Shown: positions 57,218-64,000 of the stretch, in pieces
How positions within the stretch are numbered: position 1 is the stretch's first letter
How the letters are laid out: each line of letters starts with the position of its first letter
Origin: Utricularia gibba
Taxonomy: Eukaryota; Streptophyta; Magnoliopsida; Lamiales; Lentibulariaceae
Assembly: GCA_002189035.1 (NCBI GenBank)
Contig: NEEC01000026.1
Span: 1 to 64,000, forward strand
Length of the DNA stretch: 64,000 nt
Direction: 5' to 3'
Translations under genes and position numbers: made by a program
Notes under the pieces: model-generated
What the model was told of the DNA's origin: nothing
Databases searched by the model: none
Seen by the model: the letters and a program-made list of their open reading frames with translations, nothing else

Positions 57218-60200
57218 CTACACATTTCCATTTTGATAGCTGTGGAAGTATTGATCCAACCTTCCAAGCGCTGCCAGAATGAAACCTGCAGAATGAAGGG
57301 CAACCACTGACGTCATCTGGAACCACAAACTCCTTATTTAACAGCTACGTTACCTAAAAAGACAGGAGAGGGCTTTCCAGGACGAGACTTGAATTCGGGA
57401 TGAAATTGCACCCCCACATAAAACGGATGCTCAGTTAACTCCAGTATCTGCACTCGTAACCTCATCAAATGAAGATTTGTTTTCCTTAGAAAAAAACACA
57501 CAATGATCCGGACAGGATTAGGAAGGACCAAACCTCCATCCGATCACCACTTTCGTCCTTGCCTACAAACTTCAACCCATTCCTTTCAAGATCTTCTACC
57601 ATCTCTGGATTTACCTACAATTTTCAACTCAAATTTACTATGTTTCACTACATGATGATAACAGCAAATGTAAATGTGTACCTCATATCTGTGCCGATGT
57701 CGCTCATCAACATGATGTGAGTTATGGTATCTACAAGAAATTTACACACAGTAAACACAAGAGCATAATCTGGACGTAAAATGATTCAAGCAGTGAGCGC
57801 TTGAGTTCTTCCCAGACCCCGTAACAGGATACTTACAGCTTTGCTGTTAAACAATTTGAAGTTTGAAATAATGTTCTGCGACTGCCCAATCTCATTGTAC
57901 CACCTTTGTAGGCAACCGAGCCCTGAAGACAAAATGGTTCGATTCCATTATATGAAGTAACATTTCCAAAGTACAAACAACATGATGAGTTCGAACCTCA
58001 GGCATGAAAATAACAACAGGTTTTGGAGTTTGATCATCAAATTCGGTGCTGTTAGCCTCTTCCCATCCTAAAACCTGTCAAGTAAAAGGCAACCAACATA
58101 TTGAATAAATTGAAAAGGCATGACATATGGGTTTACACGATGTAGAGGCTTCTTACATTTCTAGAAAACTCAATTACAGATATCTGCATTCCTAAACATA
58201 TCCCCAGGTAAGGGACTTTGTTTTTCCTGGCGTAGTTGGCAGCTAAAATCATTCCCTTGATGCCACGATCTCCAAACCCACCGGGAACTAAGATACAGGC
58301 TGCACTCTGAAGAATGAATTTAAGATGAGCAACTTGCCAACGTATCATCTAAAAACCCGCATCAGAACAGGGTTCGCATATCATCTAAAAACCCACATCT
58401 TCATGAAAAAACCAAGGTGCATCCAGGCAATGTCATTGCAAACCATTACGCTGACCAATGACAACAAGCTTTACAGCAAAAGTAAGGCTATTACCCTTAG
58501 GCTTTCCCAAGCAGCAGCATACGTTTCTGGTGCCTACACACATCCAAAAAAATCATGAAGTGCATTCGTCACAAAATCCAGATATATTACTAAACATACG
58601 CACCAATGATGCAGTTTCATCTTCAAGATCTGATGCTGCAATCCAATCGATATTTGGTTTAACAGAGCATGCAATACACGCGTGCAAAAGAGCCTGCCAA
58701 TCAACATACAATCAATGTGGCAACCCACGGTTAACGTTTTTGACAGTAAATGAAAAGGGGAACTTCTCCACCTTCACCACAGATAAGTATGAGTCTTTCA
58801 TCCCAACATACTTCCCAACCATTGCAATTCTTACCTGCAAATCAAAATAAAATTGATCTTTTTGATCCAGCGAAAAAAGAAGATTTTAATAGTACAGGTT
58901 TGCAACTAACGGGATCAGTAAGATTGTCAAAGATCTCAGCCCTTTTAGTCCATTCACGCAAATCAGGTGGATTTGCGACCCTGCAACATGATAGAAGGCA
59001 AAACACTTGGAAAGGATATGGGATAATAAATTCCATAATTTCACTTCAGCTAGCACCCATATAAACATACAAGGAGAAAGCAATTTCATAATGATCTAAA
59101 TTGCAGTAAATGAGGAAAATACCAAGAAGAGTAGAACCACTTACCTCTTTAAATCAAGATGCTCGAAAATGGCATCATGTGCATGTTGATTCTAGTAAGC
59201 AGAACGGTATCATAAATGATGGCAGATGAATACTTGCACATCAAAAATATATAAAACTAACCCGAAGTAGAAGAGGAACATGCCAAATATTTGGAACATT
59301 GTATACATTGAGAATATTGGCAACCTGAGTGGACAAAAAAAGAATTAGCATAAAATAGCAGAACGGAAAACGCCATATTTCACAAGAACGACTGTCAATA
59401 AACAACTTACAGGGACATGGCAAAATTGAGACAATTTCTGCCTTGTACTTTCCAGTAATGGCTGAAAAAAAGAAGTTATGCAAGAACTATCGAAAATGAG
59501 AAAATAAGTCAGAACTGGAGGAAATGAAATTTTCCTAGCAAAACGTTGAAGTGAATTAAAAAGGAATTTCCTAAAGCTTGAATAGATGACCTGTTCTGAT
59601 CGGCAAGCCAGGAAATGAGGAGTCAATCCTAATGCTCTTAATTCTCTCACACTATGCTGAGTAGGTTTAGTTTTCTGGGTTGCACCAATGATCAAATTAA
59701 GTCTATGCATAAAAAAACACCAAATCAATCACATCATAAAAGAAGGTGAAGATGCTCACTTGCTCTCCATCCCCGAGAACTGGTATCAGACTCACGTGAA
59801 TCAGACAGAAATTATCTTCCCCTGCATCAAGAAAGAAGTGAAAAAGACATTGACGGAAAGAGAATAAAAAAAATTATATCACAATCCCATAAAATGAAGC
59901 AGCCTTACCAACAGAAAATGACAATTGCCGCAAAGCTTCAATGAACGGCATCGACTCAATGTCACCTGGATAAAAAAAATGTTGAAAATCGATCAGAAAT
60001 AATCCTCAAAATGAAAGACCTGCAATCCTAATTTTAATGGCACACAATTATTACCTACAGTTCCTCCCAATTCTATGACACACACATCTGCAGCACCCTC
60101 CTTTCCATCCACAGGAATAACAGATACTGACTCAATCCAATTTTTAATGGCATCCGTGATGTGAGGGATAACCTGAACTCATAAAAGGATTCAGTATTGA

Positions 60201-60951
60201 AATTGTTCGCAATGCTTGTTTCATGGCAAATGAAATAATTGAATATAGGGTGAGAAGACCTGCACAGTCCTTCCAAGATAGTCACCTCTCCTTTCCCTCT
60301 CAATCACAGACTGAAAAACAAGGGAATGGAAATGCATGTGAAGCAGAACCAGGCACAGGTTTTACACAATAGGTGCATGTTGAAAAAAAATACCTGGTAT
60401 ATCTTTCCGGTGGTGATGTTATTGTCTCTAGTTAGCCTCACATCCAAAAAGCGTTCATAATTTCCCAAATCAAGATCCACCTGTTGATGGTTGGAAAAAG
60501 GAGCAATATTGGTTTCCAGAAGTTAAAGACAAGAGAAAAAACCGTAGTCTTTGACTGCGACAAAGTTGACAGACCTCTCCACCATCATCAAGAACAAAAA
60601 CCTCCCCGTGCTCAAATGGAGACATAGTACCCGCATCCGTATTGAGGTAAGGATCTATACGAGCATAAAACCAAGCATTGCATCATAAAAGCACAAAAAA
60701 AAATGCACAGGATGATAAAAAAAAATTATAACTAACAAAAGGTTGATGAAGGCAAAAAGAATCTCTAAAGCACATGTCGGGAAAAAGCAGCAATGCTCTT
60801 TATCCTCGGGAAAGGAGAAAAATAGAGGCAAACCGATTTTGATGGAGGTGACACGAAGGCCACATGCTTTGAGGACGACGCCGATGCTGCTAGCGGTGAC
60901 GCCTTTGCCGAGGCCGCTGACGACTCCTCCAGTAACAAGAACGTATTTCAT
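57218..60951 (-). CDS. CTPS: CTP synthase (glutamine-hydrolysing)
   Basis: The enzyme aminates UTP to CTP using ATP and glutamine, the last step of pyrimidine ribonucleotide synthesis in the cytosol. Twenty-two exons join in frame: 60951-60834, 60654-60575, 60480-60394, 60310-60260, 60172-60055, 59965-59909, 59821-59760, 59674-59591, 59461-59411, 59324-59262, 59191-59145, 58980-58911, 58834-58772, 58693-58604, 58533-58495, 58306-58157, 58074-57997, 57922-57837, 57730-57682, 57614-57534, 57447-57354, 57285-57218. The product is 561 residues. The synthetase domain opens [17 protein letters not shown] (P-loop, K16). The glutaminase domain has the nucleophile C397 in GICLGMQ and H524/E526 in FHPEF. 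The start is the family's conserved MKYVLVTGG. The last exon ([14 protein letters not shown]...) is needed; reading through its intron would stop early. Odd: the usually conserved GSKTHMGGTMRLG reads [13 protein letters not shown]. Confidence 0.95.
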
Positions 60952-61593
60952 TTCCTTTATGCGATTCAAGTGCTGGATTGAGGAACTGCAAAAGAAACGT
61001 GAGGTAGAAGCGGGAAGCCGAAGTATCTCAATTCTGTCGAGTGGCGGCGCACCGAAGTATGGTCTCACACTTGAACCGTGGCACCAAGGGATGATGATGC
61101 TACACTCTCTCTCCTTTGACGGCCGTCTTCTTTCAACGAGGGGTGTAGCCCGTAGCCCTTAGCCCGAAGCCCAGCCTATAGGCTCTTCGGAGTCCTTTTC
61201 CATGGAGCGGTATTAACGTCAATTCCCGCATGTAAATGTTAAGGTTGTGCGGCCCAACAAACACAGCTTTTGGCCGGCCCATAACCCAGTGACGTGCCGG
61301 CCCGCATTGTCATTTGATAATTTTGGCTCCCGCCACAGCATCCAAATTTCACTGGTGGAAAACGCGCTTCCCGACTTCCCCTCTTTAAGGTCAAGCCTCC
61401 CACTCGCTCCAAGCTTAGGAGAGACCGAAACTCGGACTTGCAGAATTCGTCATGAGAAGAAGCAATTAGGATTGTGAGTTGTTTTTCCTACAATTATTCC
61501 CCTGCAGTCGCCCCGCTATTGCCGTTTTCTTATATGACGATCCCTCAAAGACGTTTCTGTGGAAATGCAGTCACTGGTTGAGTTTCTGTGAAA
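60952..61593. promoter_or_regulatory. Divergent promoter between CTP synthase and the BRCT gene
   Basis: The two start codons are 642 bp apart and face away from each other, so both promoters and 5' UTRs lie here. Two GGCCCA words (61251-61256 and 61276-61281) match site II-type (TGGGCC) elements that are common in promoters of plant housekeeping and cell-cycle genes; the second is followed by an AACCC word. Whether they drive one or both genes is inference. Confidence 0.55.
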
Positions 61594-61636
61594 ATGCAAG
61601 TTATATCATATGAAGATTCCTCAAAGACGTTTCGTG
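61532..61636 (+). repeat. Interleaved duplication around the BRCT gene start
   Basis: ATATGACGATCCCTCAAAG (61532-61550, continuing to 61562) is repeated as ATATGAAGATTCCTCAAAG (61607-61625, continuing to 61636). Between them TTCTGTGGAAATGCAG (61555-61570) is echoed by TTCTGTGAAAATGCAAG (61584-61600). The downstream copy is inside the coding sequence; the upstream one is out of it. A small tandem duplication followed by substitutions explains this. Confidence 0.75.
61534..61591 (+). promoter_or_regulatory. Two short upstream ORFs before the BRCT start codon
   Basis: An ATG at 61534 opens 15 codons ending at TGA 61579-61581, in the same frame as the main ORF. A second ATG at 61565 opens 8 codons ending at TGA 61589-61591, two bases before the main ATG at 61594. 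If the transcript starts upstream of 61534, these could reduce or gate translation. The transcript start is not known from sequence. Confidence 0.45.
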
Positions 61637-64000
61637 GTGTTCGATTTGTACTCCTTGGTTTTGACTCAGCAAAAGCGGAGAAGGTTTTTTCTTTTTCCCA
61701 CCCTTCCTTTTAATTTCTGCTCTATTTCCCGCTAGGGAAAATCCGGACGTTGTTTGCTGTTATTGTTTTGTTCAGGTGCGGATGAAGCTTTTGCAAGGAG
61801 GAGGAGAGGATACTTTCACAAATGGCCCTGATTGCACTCATGTTATTGTGGAAAATCTTGTATACGTGAGTACCCATTCATTTTCCAGTCACTTGTTTTT
61901 CGGATTCAAGTCGCTGGTCTTTATTGCTTAATCATGTTGCAGGACGATCCAGTATGCCTAGCTGCAAGGAACGATGGCAAAGTACTGGTGACTGCAATTT
62001 GGGTTAATCACAGTTATGATGCGGGAATGCCGGTGGATCCAACCTCGGCAAGTTCCCTCTCTATGGATGTCTGCTTTATCTATTATGCCTAAGTGCTAGC
62101 TCATCAATGCTAGAGTGACCTTCCAGGAACTGCGTTTTTTTTTCTGATGCTTTTCTTATTCTACATATATGTTCATTCAATGGCATTCCCATGCTCTCAT
62201 ATTGCGTTTGATTTTTTCAGGTCATGTACAGGCCTGTTTTAGATTTGAATGGTATCCAAGGGGCCAGATCTTTGGTTATTTGCTTGACTGGATATATCCG
62301 ACATGACCGAGATGATATCATGGTTCTTACATTATGCTGCTTCCTCTCTATCCAAGCGATGACTTTGTTTTCTATCCTGCTAGTTTTCTGATGTTGCATT
62401 GACAATCCCCCTAACAAAATTCAATTTCTTTTCCAGACCATGGTTTCCTTGATGGGTGCAGCATTTTCAAAACCCTAGTCGCAAATAAGGTTACTCATCT
62501 CATATGCTACAAATTTGAGGGTACGTTTTCATCTATCTCATTTCCTAATAGTCCTCTTGATTATAATTTGATGCACGTTTCATTTTGTTTTTAAGGCTTT
62601 CTTTTGCATGGATTTATAATTAAAAAATTTGATAACAAAAAACGTGTATTCTTGAGCAGGGGAAAAGTATGAGCTTGCCAAGAAAGTGAAGACAATAAAA
62701 CTAGTGAACCATCGCTGGTTGCAGGACAGGTATTTATAAACTATGCAATGCCACTATATTTCGAATTGCTGCTTGAGTGCCAATTGTCCTGTATGTTTTC
62801 TGAATGTCCTTTTTTGGTATATTTAACCTATATTTTTCTTTTTCTCTATTAGTTTGGAGGCTTGGAAGCTGCTTCCGGAAGTTGACTATTGTAAGAGGTC
62901 AGAAAAAGGACGATATGTGAAATGATGGCCTGAGAAATGCCTTTGGATTTCATCTTTGTCATAATTTTCTAGTTTATCCATATCAAGTCCTAACGATGTC
63001 AAGATTCCAAACATACTAAAATTCATTTTTTACTGCAGTGGGTATGAGTTGAGTATAGAGGTTGAAGCTAAAGATTCTGAAGACGACACAGAAACTGCAC
63101 CAGAAAATTTGGATGTCAGAAGGGAGAATATTGTCTGTCGTCAAAATATACCCACGGAGAATAATATCATCTCTCAGCCACCAGTTAAGCAGGAAGTATC
63201 AAGAAATACTTCTTTGAATGCATCCGAAACTTTGCTATATGCTGGTGGCAACCATAAGATTCATGAAAGTTCTGGAAAGGAAATTTCCTCAGTGGAAACC
63301 TTGAGTGCACCGAAAGGTTGTGATAAAAATCTTGGAACAGTGAGATCAGATGATTTAAACCTGCCTGGGGAGTTTTCTCTTAAAGTGCCATTGCCGAATC
63401 ATGGTACCGTGGTTTCTGAAAAGGATAGAGCCCTGTCGCCAATGCTGGAAAATGTGCACGTATCTCCTGCGGGTGTGCCCAAATCAAGAAAAAAGCAAAT
63501 ATCTCGAGCAAGTCCTGCTGTTCTTCTCAGATTAGAAAAAATGGAAAGTAATTCAGGCAGTCTAGCATCATCAATGCTGAATGAGCATGACGTTAGTGGT
63601 CTTGATATGGCCTTGGAGGATCTGTCTAATGGAGTCCGTCCTCATACATTTGCAGCAACTCTGGAGGAAGCCCCATTAGATGATAACATTGAGCTAGAAG
63701 TTTCAGTGTCAACTAAAAGGAAAAGGAGCACATCTCACGGTGGTTCGAAATCATCAATATCAAGCGGTAAGCAGGTTGCGTCAGTGGAAAGGGGGGTAGG
63801 AAAAAAGATTCTTAAAGTTTCAGCTTCTGGATCCTCAGTTAATAGCTCCAGCGTGTTGGGAGATGATTGTCTTGTAGCACTTTTCGATGGTTGTTCAGGG
63901 AAAGACAGTGAAGTTGCTGACATTACTATCTCATTAGAGAGGAAACAAGAACATGATGAAGAAATACTTCAACGCTCTAGTGAAACATCGAGAAAGAAGA
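61594..64000 (+). CDS. Tandem-BRCT-domain protein, 5' part, truncated by window edge
   Basis: Probable nuclear phosphopeptide-binding protein of DNA repair or chromatin; plants have an uncharacterised family of this shape. Exons seen: 61594-61683, 61776-61865, 61943-62047, 62221-62322, 62437-62520, 62660-62729, 62853-62897, 63039 to the edge. BRCT 1 (about residues 12-95) starts FRGVRFVLLGFDSAKAEK and has the conserved Trp in VLVTAIWVNHSYDAGM. BRCT 2 (about 104-190) includes GARSLVICLTGY, VTHLICYKFEGEKYELAKK and the conserved Trp in LVNHRWLQDSLEAW. A long low-complexity, Ser/Lys/Glu-rich region with basic patches (STKRKRS, KSRKKQ) follows, open for 320 codons. Start 61594 is the first ATG after an in-frame stop (61579-61581) and gives the complete first BRCT strand. 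Intron 3 has a GC donor. Exon 5 is one base short, so the frame breaks unless corrected. Confidence 0.85.
62048..62220 (+). other. GC-AG intron (intron 3 of the BRCT gene)
   Basis: Exon 3 ends ACCTCG and the intron begins GCAAGT, the standard form of the rare GC donor; it ends TTTTTTCAG. Joining in phase gives PVDPTS-VMYRPVLDLNG, a continuous BRCT linker. The nearest GT alternative (CCG|GTGGAT) would delete VDPTS and has a poor donor context. Confidence 0.75.
62437..62520 (+). other. Apparent one-base frameshift in exon 5 of the BRCT gene
   Basis: The exon translates TMVSLMGAAFSKP and then hits TAG at 62476-62478 (AAACCCTAGTC). The next frame continues LVANKVTHLICYKFEG into exon 6 in the right phase. 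The exon is 84 bases where the splice phases require 85. One missing C in a C-run explains everything. Either the allele is null or the assembly has a homopolymer error. Confidence 0.8.

Noticed and set aside
60655-61068. Longer CTP synthase N-terminus using an upstream ATG
   Set aside because: The family begins at MKYVLVTGG. The extra 39 residues upstream are untypical, and the reading past the exon-1 donor runs into intron sequence.

Overview
This window reads as angiosperm nuclear DNA. The protein-coding genes have many small exons with GT-AG introns, and their conceptual proteins match plant importin-alpha, CTP synthase and a plant BRCT-domain protein. The species cannot be named from the sequence alone.

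Layout. (1) Bases 1 to about 44,970 are one uninterrupted head-to-tail satellite array with a monomer of about 532 bp, roughly 84 copies, running off the left edge. The left 9 kb shows a two-monomer (about 1.06 kb) higher-order pattern. The right 6.5 kb shows a clearer four-monomer (about 2,137 bp) higher-order pattern with more diverged, slightly longer monomers. Several monomers are deleted, scrambled or internally duplicated. (2) 44,970 to 53,530 is gene-poor, AT-rich DNA with transposon relics: a candidate 1.87-kb non-autonomous hAT-like element, a degenerate Ty3/gypsy-type gag fragment, a pair of diverged dispersed repeats and two minisatellites. (3) 53,911 to 64,000 is gene-dense: importin-alpha (minus, 10 exons, 528 codons), CTP synthase (minus, 22 exons, 561 codons), then a divergent tandem-BRCT gene (plus) that runs off the right edge.

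The three genes are housekeeping-type nuclear genes (nuclear import, pyrimidine nucleotide synthesis, probable DNA-damage or chromatin role). They share no pathway that the sequence shows. CTP synthase and the BRCT gene are head-to-head across a 642-bp promoter interval. The BRCT gene carries a GC-AG intron, an apparent one-base frameshift in exon 5, and a small duplication that places two short upstream ORFs in front of its start. The most unusual features are the satellite's layered higher-order structure, its rearrangements at a recurrent short dyad, and its two ACGT-core motifs per monomer.
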